The notes beneath the pieces were generated by a model that saw nothing but the letters and a program-made list of their open reading frames with translations, made no database searches and was not told the DNA's origin. A stretch of DNA of 6,395 bases, from the NCBI GenBank assembly GCA_946538875.1, contig CAMNHD010000096.1:1-6395 (forward strand), read 5' to 3'. This DNA is from an uncultured Treponema sp. (GTDB taxonomy: Bacteria > Spirochaetota > Spirochaetia > Treponematales > Treponemataceae). Of this stretch, positions 1 through 5,895 are shown piece after piece (the stretch's first letter is position 1; each line of letters opens with the position of its first letter). Made by a program: the position numbers and the translations under genes.

Positions 1-2
1 CA

Positions 3-158
3 CTTTCGCATACACACTTTGACCAAAATTATGATGATTATATAGAAGGAACTTGTAAAAACAGCTCAATCTACTTCATCTTTTCGAAGCAGTCGGTTTT
101 AGTCCACCGGACATTGCCAACACAATCGGTTTGGTACCAAAATCCTTTTTCTTTCTGA
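3..158 (+). CDS. Possible C-terminal tail of a plus-strand gene entering from the left (doubtful)
   Basis: One plus-strand frame is open from the window edge to a TGA at 156-158. It reads about 51 residues, starting LSHTHFDQNYDDYIEG and ending WYQNPFSF. The first 20 or so residues are acidic and soluble-looking, like the end of a real protein. The rest runs into the hairpin-rich block that starts near 76, so the true protein may have had its end replaced or extended by that element. No family is recognisable and the frame could be open by chance. The other two plus frames close by position 45. Reported only because a gene must lie somewhere to the left. Confidence 0.17.
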   Translation, partial: LSHTHFDQNYDDYIEGTCKNSSIYFIFSKQSVLVHRTLPTQSVWYQNPFSF

Positions 159-355
159 CCCAAAGAACTGAATCAGTACGCCAGAAACCCAAGACTGCAA
201 CTTTTACCGAAGGTGCCGACGGCAACCTTCCACATTCAAGGGCTGTGAAAATCTGAAAACCGGGTGTGAACCAGTTAGCTTTACGATTTTCGCCGGACAG
301 CCACACACCGTCCGCCTGACTTCTCAAAGAACCCGCCCTCTTAGGGCACACCCAT
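76..355. other. Gene-free hairpin-rich block, repeat-like element part A
   Basis: No convincing gene is found here. Three inverted repeats are visible: 209-217 pairs with 221-230 (GAAGGTGCC against GGCAACCTTC, one bulged A, 3-base loop); 294-298 pairs with 310-314 (CGGAC/GTCCG); and 335-338 pairs with 344-347 (GCCC/GGGC, 5-base loop). A minus-strand frame of 91 codons (351-76, GTG start) crosses the block. It has no Shine-Dalgarno sequence and a composition rich in Trp, Gly, Lys and Arg that resembles no exported or cytosolic family I know. My recollection is that similar short predicted peptides recur in Treponema genomes, which would fit a dispersed repeat being over-annotated, but I cannot check this here. 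Functional alternatives are a non-coding RNA or a decayed mobile sequence. Confidence 0.4.
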
Positions 356-365
356 TTCGGGCTAG

Positions 366-394
366 AATGTAAAATATTTGTACTATATTTTCAA
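366..394 (-). promoter_or_regulatory. Weak sigma70-like promoter candidate facing left into part A
   Basis: On the minus strand, TTGAAA (389-394) and TACATT (366-371) are separated by exactly 17 bases, placing a start of transcription near 359, just before the hairpins at 335-347 and 294-314. A second candidate overlaps it: TTGCAC (400-405), 17 bases, TACAAA (377-382). The region is very AT-rich, so such matches can arise by chance. The value of the call is that it would drive the structured block rather than a recognisable gene. Confidence 0.25.
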
Positions 395-460
395 ATTTTG
401 TGCAAGTGGTATAAGGATTTTTTTGACAAATTCTTCCATTGTTTTCAAGAATTTTCATAT

Positions 461-610
461 TGCGGCGTCCTTGTTCCACACAAGGGAAGTTCCCCTGCCA
501 ACAAAAGCCCGGTCGGTGCACCGGCCTTCCAGCCTTCGCTGCCACTCATAGCAAAATCTGAGGCTTTGCCCCATATTTTGCTACTACGGGCTTCCACGCC
601 GGGCCGCATG
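461..610. other. Hairpin-rich block, repeat-like element part B
   Basis: This GC-richer stretch contains four closely packed inverted repeats and no defensible gene. CCTTGT/ACAAGG is at 469-474 and 480-485. GGGAA/TTCCC is at 484-494 around a single base. The 10-base palindrome CGGTGCACCG is at 514-523. The longest is TAGCAAAAT/ATTTTGCTA at 549-557 and 575-583, enclosing a second stem at 560-564 and 568-572. The inner stem folds fully as minus-strand RNA through a G-U pair but has an A-C mismatch as plus-strand RNA, a small hint that the minus strand is the functional one. Short frames cross it on both strands (398-613 plus, 545-324 minus) without ribosome binding sites. It lies just beyond the terminator of the DUF4832-type gene. 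Confidence 0.4.
549..583 (-). repeat. Long imperfect hairpin in the gene-free region
   Basis: A perfect 9-bp outer stem (TAGCAAAAT with ATTTTGCTA) encloses a 5-bp GC-rich inner stem with a 3-base loop, separated by a small internal loop. There is no T-run on either side, so it does not look like an intrinsic terminator. It is best read as part of the surrounding structured element. Confidence 0.5.
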
Positions 611-611
611 T

Positions 612-654
612 AAAAAAATTCTCTGCAAACAGTTGCCGGAGCAACTGCCTACAG
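612..654 (-). terminator. Intrinsic terminator of the DUF4832-type lipoprotein gene
   Basis: Reading on the minus strand, the stem begins four bases after the stop codon at 658-660. Positions 654-641 pair with 636-623 over 14 bp, including a perfect 7-bp CAGTTGC/GCAACTG core and three G-U pairs in the lower part. The loop is the tetraloop TCCG. Four bases (AGAA) then separate the stem from seven consecutive T (618-612). The plus strand lacks a T-run after the hairpin, so it should act in the minus direction only. Confidence 0.8.
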
Positions 655-657
655 AAA

Positions 658-2058
658 CTATTTAAGGGTAAGATAGCCTTCTATATCCTTATCCATATTC
701 TTGTTTGCAAAGGAAATGGGCCAGCACTTTTCCACAGGATTGGGGACGGCAAGAAGAATCCTTGTATTTTCATCAAGGGCCTGCTCAAGGGTCAGCTCAC
801 AGTCAAAGGTCTTGCTCTCGCCATTGCCCACAGAGCTTATATCCCAGTCAGTCGTATAGCTCTGCACAAGCTCGCCGTCTTTTGCAAGGGCAAGAAGCAC
901 CGGCCATTTGTAGTAGAAGGGGGCCACACCTGTGTTTTTTACAGTAAGCTCAACATACAGCTTTCCGTCAGCAACTTTTGTTCCTGCTTTTTCGACAGTA
1001 AAATTATAGCCCAGGGCATCGGATGCGGTAAAAACGTCTGCCTTGGCACTTTCTGTACCAAAGTATTCAGGATTGAATGCCTTTCCACACAAGAGGGAAG
1101 ACACATGGAACTCTCCTATGCGGTCCATATACTTTTCAAAAGCCTGGCTGCCTTTTCCGCAGTTGCCAAGGAAGTCAACCTGGAGCGGAGGGGCAAACTC
1201 ACCCGTTACCATCAGAGGTCCCATGCGCGGGGCAAGGACATCATTTGTCGCAAGCATTTCCCTAAAGTATTTGTCGTCGCTGTCACTGTAAACCATGTCG
1301 TTGTAGTAGCCAAGGTTGTCGTACTTGTAAACACCGGGCCTGCTTGGAGAACGTATGGAAATCTGGGTGGTCTTGAAACTCTCGGAAAATTTCTTGAAGA
1401 AAGCCTCGTAGGTTGCGTCGGTCACATAGGCTTCTGTATTTTTTATGACCTCAAGGTAATAGACATGCTGCTCGCCCCAGTGGCCGATAAGACCAGTCTC
1501 AAGGTTTGCGATGCGGGGGTCGCCGTCATATTCTTTGGCAAGCTCCCCGATAAAAAAGAGAATCTGTCCCAAAAGCTCCTCATCGTTGTAGTCTGGCGAG
1601 TAGCCGTAAGGGGTGGATTTGCTTTTGTCTGTCCAGTACTGGAATCTTGCCACATCAGAAAGGAAGTCAGGAAGATACAAGCCCTCGTTCGGACTGTCTG
1701 ATTTTGGCTCATCGATTATAAAGCGGAGGATTACTTGATGTCCCCGCTTTCTCGCATTTTCAAGCTTTTTCTCCACCACTGAATAGTCGCAGGTATTTTC
1801 CGCAACAAGAACCTGATTGAACTTTATGGGAACATATTCCAGGCTGCATGGGACACCGTTGCGGGAAGCCTCTTCCCAGGTGGCAAAACCCTTGAGAGGA
1901 TTGGCTTTGCTTACATCGGCATAGTCAAGGGTCACATAATCCAGGGTAATATCAGCAGGAATTCTGCTTCCATCGTCATCAGAACCGGTCGTCTTTGGAC
2001 ATGCCACAAAGAGCAAGGCGGCCAGAAGGGAAAAAATGTAAAAAACTTTTCTTTTCAT
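658..2058 (-). CDS. DUF4874/DUF4832-type lipoprotein, putative TIM-barrel carbohydrate-active protein
   Basis: This encodes 466 residues. Residues 1-19 form a lipoprotein signal (MKRK, a hydrophobic core, then LFVA) with the lipidated Cys at 20, followed by an acidic GSDDDG linker, so the protein should be anchored in a membrane and exposed outside the cytoplasm. The body matches my knowledge of the DUF4874 plus DUF4832 pair: an early NPLKGFATWEEA segment (53-64), a barrel strand HQVILRFIIDEP (107-118), and GLIGHWGEQH (189-198), then a C-terminal Ig-like part with LTVKNTGVAPFYYKWPVLLAL (371-391). The family has a barrel fold reminiscent of glycoside hydrolases, but no activity is established to my knowledge. 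Glu196 and Glu287 are candidate acidic catalytic residues by inference. An upstream in-frame ATG at 2082 would add eight residues, but it lies inside the promoter and would bury the signal peptide. The gene has its own promoter and terminator. Family call is good; function is unknown. Confidence 0.85.
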   Translation of the reverse strand: MKRKVFYIFSLLAALLFVACPKTTGSDDDGSRIPADITLDYVTLDYADVSKANPLKGFATWEEASRNGVPCSLEYVPIKFNQVLVAENTCDYSVVEKKLENARKRGHQVILRFIIDEPKSDSPNEGLYLPDFLSDVARFQYWTDKSKSTPYGYSPDYNDEELLGQILFFIGELAKEYDGDPRIANLETGLIGHWGEQHVYYLEVIKNTEAYVTDATYEAFFKKFSESFKTTQISIRSPSRPGVYKYDNLGYYNDMVYSDSDDKYFREMLATNDVLAPRMGPLMVTGEFAPPLQVDFLGNCGKGSQAFEKYMDRIGEFHVSSLLCGKAFNPEYFGTESAKADVFTASDALGYNFTVEKAGTKVADGKLYVELTVKNTGVAPFYYKWPVLLALAKDGELVQSYTTDWDISSVGNGESKTFDCELTLEQALDENTRILLAVPNPVEKCWPISFANKNMDKDIEGYLTLK

Positions 2059-2067
2059 AATGACCGC

Positions 2068-2096
2068 ATTGTAGCAAAGCATTCAGATTAAATCAA
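2068..2096 (-). promoter_or_regulatory. Sigma70-type extended -10 promoter for the DUF4832-type gene
   Basis: On the minus strand, TTGATT (2091-2096) and TACAAT (2068-2073) are separated by exactly 17 bases, and a TG one base upstream of the -10 gives an extended -10 element (TGCTACAAT). The expected start of transcription is the A at about 2061, only three bases before the ATG at 2058. No Shine-Dalgarno sequence could fit in such a leader, and none is seen further upstream. The promoter overlaps the alternative ATG at 2082 and so argues against that start. Confidence 0.7.
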
Positions 2097-2151
2097 GCCA
2101 CCCGAAAGAAAAACTCTTTTCTGAAATATTTACACTTTTTTTGAGGGGAGA

Positions 2152-2174
2152 GCTTTTGCAAACTAGGCAAAAGC
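2152..2174. repeat. Perfect 8-bp inverted repeat overlapping the foot of the terminator
   Basis: GCTTTTGC (2152-2159) and GCAAAAGC (2167-2174) are perfect inverted copies around a 7-base loop. Its right arm covers the T-run and the last two bases of the neighbouring terminator stem, so in minus-strand RNA the two hairpins share bases. It has no T-run of its own. It may be a 3'-end stabilising structure or chance. Confidence 0.45.
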
Positions 2175-2210
2175 AACCTGTTCGGAACCTTACGATTCAG
2201 AACAGGCTGC
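2169..2210 (-). terminator. Intrinsic terminator of the LRR lipoprotein gene
   Basis: In the minus-strand transcript, a stem starts eight bases after the stop codon at 2218-2220. GCAGCCTGTTC (2210-2200) pairs with GAACAGGTTGC (2183-2173) over 11 bp with one G-U, and three more inner pairs follow after a T-C mismatch. Four T (2172-2169) follow immediately. The T-run is short, but the stem is long and stable. The next gene has its own promoter 73 bases further on, which agrees with transcription ending here. Confidence 0.75.
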
Positions 2211-2217
2211 CTAAAAA

Positions 2218-5200
2218 CTATTCAAATGTCAAGGTTGCGCAGTCGGAGCCACTGTCACTACTGCCATCCTTTGAATAACTTGCCTCAACTGTGTGCTCAC
2301 TGTCCGCTGCAAGACTTATAGTACCTGAGTCGGAACCACTTGCGCCACTAACTTTTTCCACCCCGTCAACTTTTATAATAAGCTTGTCATAATTTTTTTC
2401 GCTGCTGACAGTCCATTTTATCTTGGAATAGCCTGCCACAGTCCAGATTGTACTTGCAGTCGTTGAGGATTTCCCCTTGTTGTCGGAAGTCCACTTACCA
2501 TTTGATTCAGTAAACTTGTAGCGGCCCTTTGGCGTTACAGTTACATATCCTTTAACACCACATTTTGTACAGGCCCCGTCTACATAATTATGGTCTTCAA
2601 TGACCTCGTCCACATGGGCAACTGTCTCTTTGCAGATTTTGCAGTATTTGTCATATTCCCGGTGAACATGGCAAGAATCATTCTCTGTTTCGACAAGGTT
2701 TTGAATTTCATAGTCTTCCTCAAGGCTCAGCGCTCCGTACAGATCTGTGGTTTCATGATCTTTGTAGTGCACGCTCTTCAACTTGTAAAAAGCATTGCTT
2801 TCGATTTTCGTGACTGATGCCGGAACATAAAGTGCAAGGGCAGAACATTCATTGAATGCATAGGTATTAATTGTAGTAAGACTCTCCGGCAGTTCCACAG
2901 ATTCAAGGGCAGAACATTTGCTAAAGGCATATGAAGGCAGGCTTGTGGCAGAACCAGAAATTCTTACCCTTTTCAGGCCAGTGTTCTCAGCAAATGCGGA
3001 GCCTTCAAGGCTTCCGTCTTCTATAATAATTTCTTCCAGCGTACTGCAGCTTTTAAGGCCCCTCTCCTGCACTGCAATCTTTGAGCTGGACTTTCCTGTT
3101 ACAGTCAGTTTCTTAAGGGACGTTGGCAAATAGTATGTAGTATAATTTGCTGTATTAGATGTGGAGCTGGTCCTGTATTCCTGCTTTACCGATGTTCCAC
3201 CCTCATAGCTTAAAGTGCTAAAGATATAACCGAACAAAGTTTCTTGCGTAGTGTAAGACTGGTTGACTGCTGTTCCGCCAACAAAAGGCACAGTCATTTC
3301 CCTGAGACCGGAACACCCACCAAAGGCTGCGCTTCCGATTGTTGTCACAGAATCTGGCACCACAAAGGAAGTCAATGCCGAACATCCATAGAAAGCACTG
3401 TTGCCAATGCTGGTAAGTGTTTCCGGCAGGGATACAGCAGAAAGACTTGAGCATCCGGAGAATGCATAGCCTTCAATTTTCTTCAGGGCAGCAGCTTTGC
3501 TAAAGTCCACAGAGGCAAGGGATGTACAGCCATAAAAACTTGAGGAACTTACCGCCGCAAGCTTTGCAGGAATTGCCACAGCCTTTATTGAAGAGGCTCC
3601 GTAGAAAGAATATGACCCCAGACTTTCCAAAGCCTCAGGAAGAACAATCGCCTCCAAAGCAGAACAATTGTAGAAAGCATAAGTTCCAATGGCTGTTACG
3701 CTTTCTGGAATAGCATAAGCTTTAAGGGCGGAACAGCCGTAGAAAATATATTCAGGTATCTTTGTGAGGCCAGAAGGAATATTTATCTCTTCAATCTTTT
3801 CGCAGCCATAAAAAGTATATCCAAGGGGGGCATGCTTTGTGATCGTAACTTTCCTTAAAGACGAAGGAAGAACGTAAGATACTGACGAAGTGTTTGAAGA
3901 TGAAGAAGACGGATACCTCTGAATTGCAGTATAACTTCCCGTATAAGAGCCGCTTCCAAAGATATAGCCAAAAAGACTTGCCGAAGAAACGCTAGTCGCA
4001 GTGGCTGAGCTTCCGGCAAATGGCAGGGTTATCTCCTCAAGCGCAGAGCAGCCGTTGAATACACTCTGACCTATTGACGTTACGCTTTCGGGAATTACGA
4101 TTCCGGTAAATGCAGAGCATCCGGAGAATGCATAGTTGTCAATTTTCTTCAGGGCAGCAGCTTTGCTAAAGTCCACAGAAGCAAGAGATGTACAGCGGTA
4201 GAATGCATCAGTATTTATAGTCTGTACCTTTGCCGGAATCTCCATAGACTCAAGGGCAGAACAATAAGCAAACATATATGTTCCCACAGCTGTGACCGAA
4301 GATGGCAGTACAAGTCCTTTTATTCCCGAACAGTAGTAGAAGGCATAGTCACCTATCACAGAAATTCCGTCGGCAAGATTTATCTCTGTCAAATTCTTGC
4401 AGTTGTAGAAAGCACCGTACATAACCTTTCCGCCAAGCACCGTAACTTTTGCAAGGCTTGCGGGAATATAATAGGTGTTCTTGTATGATGATGATGACGA
4501 AGACTGTGCCGCCCAACGCTGCTCGACAGCAACCGAGCCAGTGTAGCTTGTAGTTCCAAAGATATAGCCAAAAACAGTGCTTGATGAGGCAGAGCTTGGA
4601 TTTTCCGTTGCACCGACAAAAGGAATGGTAATGCTTGTAAGGCTTCCGCAGCCTGCAAAAGCAGCACTTCCCATAGAAGTAACTGAAACCGGAAGAACAA
4701 GGCTTGTAAGGTTACTGCAGTTTTCAAATTGTTTTGAAGCCACAGAAGCAAGGCCGGTGGTGGCAGAAAGGTCAAGGTCAACTGTAATATCCGGGCGTTC
4801 CCTGAGGGCCGTAGCAATTGCTGACAGTATTGATGAAGAACAGTTGCCTGTTGCCTTGATAGTGTAAGCTCCGTCCTTTTCCAAAACCCGGATTTTGTCT
4901 GCAATAGAATCAGAGGCAAGGCTGTAGTTTGCAAGAACCGCCCACTTTGCATAGTAGGTCTTGTTTCCGGTTTGTGTACCTGCGGCAATGGAAGTTACCC
5001 TCTCTCCGCTGTAGTCTGCATTTTCGTACCAGCCGACAAATACATGGTCAGCATATTCAAGGTCATCTGCAGAAAGCAGCTTTATGTCGGAAAAAATAGA
5101 ATAGGCCCTTTGGTAAGAGACTCCCTCCTTAACCTTGCCCTCCCCCACTTCATATTCAATGGAGTAAGATTCATTTACCGCTTCGATGGCCCTCTGGGCC

Positions 5201-5874
5201 GTACTCGAAGCCTGGCTTGCAACATTTACAACTTCGCTGTACTCATTCAAAAGGACAGTCTTTTCCTTGTCCCCGTACATAAAAAAGCGCAGGATGTAGG
5301 AACCCACGGACACAGCCTGTTTTTTATAAAGGACGCTTCCGTTGGAAAGCGACAGGTCTTCCGCCTTGAACTCAGAGATTTCCTCATCGTTTTCCACGTC
5401 AAAGAGTCCCGCCGTTACAGCATGAACAGAAGAAGGAACTTTTACCGTCACCTGAATGATTCCGTAGTCGTTCAAACTTCCTGCGGAAAGTGGTGAAAGG
5501 ACAAAATGCAGGGGATTGTTTCCCTCAGCAATGACCACATTTTCAAGGCTGCCGCTCAGCACAGCAGAACCGTTCTTGCAGGCAAGGGTAAAGTCCCAGG
5601 AACCGGCAAGCAGCTCAAGGCTCACATTGTTCAGGCTGTACCAGGAGCCCAAGGTCTGAACTTCACCGTCATTCAGCGAGCCAGTAAGAACATAGCTGTT
5701 AAAATTAGCCGTGTCAAAGGTGGGAAGCACAGTGCGGGAAGCTGATGCCCCAAGAGTAATATAGGCTTTTCCTGCAGCATTTGTTTCTATGGCAGCATTG
5801 CTGCAGCCCTGAGCAAGGAAAGCTGAAGCTGTGGCAAGCAAAATTGTAAGCACAAAAGTAGATGTATGTTTCAT
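2218..5874 (-). CDS. Large BspA/LrrA-like leucine-rich-repeat surface lipoprotein
   Basis: This encodes 1218 residues. A lipoprotein signal (1-23) ends in LAQG with the acylated Cys at 24. Residues 35-235 are a beta-rich region resembling N-termini of treponemal lipoproteins. About 240-312 is an InlB/Listeria-Bacteroides-type repeat (VFVGWYENADYSG ending YYAKWA). About 381-1035 holds roughly 22 LRR_5-type repeats of about 23 residues (pattern ..L..I.IP.SVT.IG..AF.GCS.), interrupted by three Ser-rich FGYIF insertions. A Cys/His cluster (C1068, H1071, C1078, C1081, H1087, H1095, C1102, C1105) links to a C-terminal domain (about 1108-1218) with KWTVSSEKNYDKLIIKVDG and YSKDGSSDSGSD, a beta-sandwich-like type I associate with secreted gut proteins. 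Known relatives such as BspA and T. denticola LrrA act in adhesion to host proteins or other bacteria; an adhesin role here is inferred. Translation starts at ATG 5874 after a good binding site, 21 bases below the preceding gene, so the two are probably cotranscribed. Confidence 0.88.
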   Translation of the reverse strand: MKHTSTFVLTILLATASAFLAQGCSNAAIETNAAGKAYITLGASASRTVLPTFDTANFNSYVLTGSLNDGEVQTLGSWYSLNNVSLELLAGSWDFTLACKNGSAVLSGSLENVVIAEGNNPLHFVLSPLSAGSLNDYGIIQVTVKVPSSVHAVTAGLFDVENDEEISEFKAEDLSLSNGSVLYKKQAVSVGSYILRFFMYGDKEKTVLLNEYSEVVNVASQASSTAQRAIEAVNESYSIEYEVGEGKVKEGVSYQRAYSIFSDIKLLSADDLEYADHVFVGWYENADYSGERVTSIAAGTQTGNKTYYAKWAVLANYSLASDSIADKIRVLEKDGAYTIKATGNCSSSILSAIATALRERPDITVDLDLSATTGLASVASKQFENCSNLTSLVLPVSVTSMGSAAFAGCGSLTSITIPFVGATENPSSASSSTVFGYIFGTTSYTGSVAVEQRWAAQSSSSSSYKNTYYIPASLAKVTVLGGKVMYGAFYNCKNLTEINLADGISVIGDYAFYYCSGIKGLVLPSSVTAVGTYMFAYCSALESMEIPAKVQTINTDAFYRCTSLASVDFSKAAALKKIDNYAFSGCSAFTGIVIPESVTSIGQSVFNGCSALEEITLPFAGSSATATSVSSASLFGYIFGSGSYTGSYTAIQRYPSSSSSNTSSVSYVLPSSLRKVTITKHAPLGYTFYGCEKIEEINIPSGLTKIPEYIFYGCSALKAYAIPESVTAIGTYAFYNCSALEAIVLPEALESLGSYSFYGASSIKAVAIPAKLAAVSSSSFYGCTSLASVDFSKAAALKKIEGYAFSGCSSLSAVSLPETLTSIGNSAFYGCSALTSFVVPDSVTTIGSAAFGGCSGLREMTVPFVGGTAVNQSYTTQETLFGYIFSTLSYEGGTSVKQEYRTSSTSNTANYTTYYLPTSLKKLTVTGKSSSKIAVQERGLKSCSTLEEIIIEDGSLEGSAFAENTGLKRVRISGSATSLPSYAFSKCSALESVELPESLTTINTYAFNECSALALYVPASVTKIESNAFYKLKSVHYKDHETTDLYGALSLEEDYEIQNLVETENDSCHVHREYDKYCKICKETVAHVDEVIEDHNYVDGACTKCGVKGYVTVTPKGRYKFTESNGKWTSDNKGKSSTTASTIWTVAGYSKIKWTVSSEKNYDKLIIKVDGVEKVSGASGSDSGTISLAADSEHTVEASYSKDGSSDSGSDCATLTFE
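2560..2673 (-). other. Cys/His-rich segment inside the LRR lipoprotein
   Basis: Residues 1068-1105 carry C-x2-H, C-x2-C, two His (1087 and 1095) and C-x2-C-G: eight possible metal ligands in 38 residues, enough for two zinc sites. Similar 'C..C ... H.Y.DG.C..CG' segments occur after the repeats of many BspA-like secreted proteins of gut bacteria. A structural role as a zinc-stabilised cap or linker before the C-terminal domain is likely; disulfides are the alternative for an exported protein. Confidence 0.55.
3094..3288 (-). repeat. FGYIF insertion module, copy 3, in the LRR array
   Basis: Residues 863-927 start PFVGGTAV, contain LFGYIFSTLSYEG, a Thr/Ser-rich stretch, and end YYLPTSLKKLTVTG. 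The module sits inside one leucine-rich repeat: it leaves the repeat strand after the 'I-P' position and returns with 'SLKKLTV'. It aligns in order and spacing with the two other copies in the same protein. Confidence 0.75.
3449..3530 (-). repeat. Near-identical 82-bp direct repeat, downstream copy
   Basis: It matches 4115-4196 at 77 of 82 positions by eye, with an offset of exactly 666 bases (222 codons), keeping the frame. It encodes the segment SLASVDFSKAAALKKIEGYAFSGCS (residues 785-809). Such high DNA identity within an otherwise diverged repeat array suggests a recent duplication or gene conversion. Confidence 0.85.
3835..4023 (-). repeat. FGYIF insertion module, copy 2, in the LRR array
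   Basis: Residues 618-680 start PFAGSSATATS, contain SLFGYIFGSGSYTGSY and a run of serines, and end YVLPSSLRKVTITK. The order of elements is the same as in copies 1 and 3. The DNA just around the FGYIF codons is nearly identical to copy 1. Confidence 0.75.
4115..4196 (-). repeat. Near-identical 82-bp direct repeat, upstream copy
   Basis: Partner of 3449-3530 and encodes SLASVDFSKAAALKKIDNYAFSGCS (residues 563-587). The five differences fall in two places: three in the codons giving DN versus EG, and two in the SVDFSK-preceding codons. Confidence 0.85.
4432..4623 (-). repeat. FGYIF insertion module, copy 1, in the LRR array
   Basis: Residues 418-481 start PFVGATENPSS, contain VFGYIFGTTSYTG, a run of serines (458-463), and end YYIPASLAKVTVLGG. 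Related insertions of this PFVG...FGYIF...YY(I/L)P.SL pattern are, to my knowledge, common in BspA-like proteins of gut bacteria, so it is a family feature rather than a foreign insertion. Confidence 0.75.
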
Positions 5875-5881
5875 TTTTTTT

Positions 5882-5889
5882 CACTCCCT
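5882..5889 (-). promoter_or_regulatory. Ribosome binding site of the LRR lipoprotein gene
   Basis: The minus strand reads AGGGAGTG followed by a run of A into the ATG at 5874. The GGGAG core ends nine bases before the start. It sits between the stop codon of the preceding gene (5896-5898) and this start, with no room for a separate promoter, which supports cotranscription. It also contrasts with the absence of any such site before the DUF4832-type gene. Confidence 0.75.
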
Positions 5890-5895
5890 GTCCGA

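Noticed and set aside
76..351. Minus-strand frame of 91 codons as a gene
   Set aside because: GTG start with no Shine-Dalgarno sequence, no recognisable domain, and it covers several hairpins of the gene-free element. Treated as non-coding.
324..613. Two small overlapping frames on opposite strands (398-613 plus, 324-545 minus) as genes
   Set aside because: Each lacks a ribosome binding site, they overlap one another, and both run through inverted repeats and AT-rich spacer.
1105..1701. Plus-strand frame of 198 codons inside the DUF4832-type gene
   Set aside because: Antisense shadow. The minus strand encodes a coherent family protein with signal peptide, promoter and terminator.
2059..2082. 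ATG at 2082 as the start of the DUF4832-type gene
   Set aside because: It lies upstream of and within the promoter (-10 at 2068-2073), lacks a binding site, and would put eight extra residues ahead of a standard MKRK signal peptide.
2770..4734. The regularly spaced repeats as a CRISPR array
   Set aside because: The repeats are in-frame coding units with variable sequence and lengths of about 23 codons, matching leucine-rich repeats; there are no constant repeats with unique spacers.
4389..5496. Long frames of 199 codons (minus, 4389-4988) and 174 codons (plus, 4972-5496) inside the LRR gene
   Set aside because: They are out-of-frame readings of a repetitive coding sequence. The Leu/Gln-rich composition of the first and the absence of domains in either fit a shadow.
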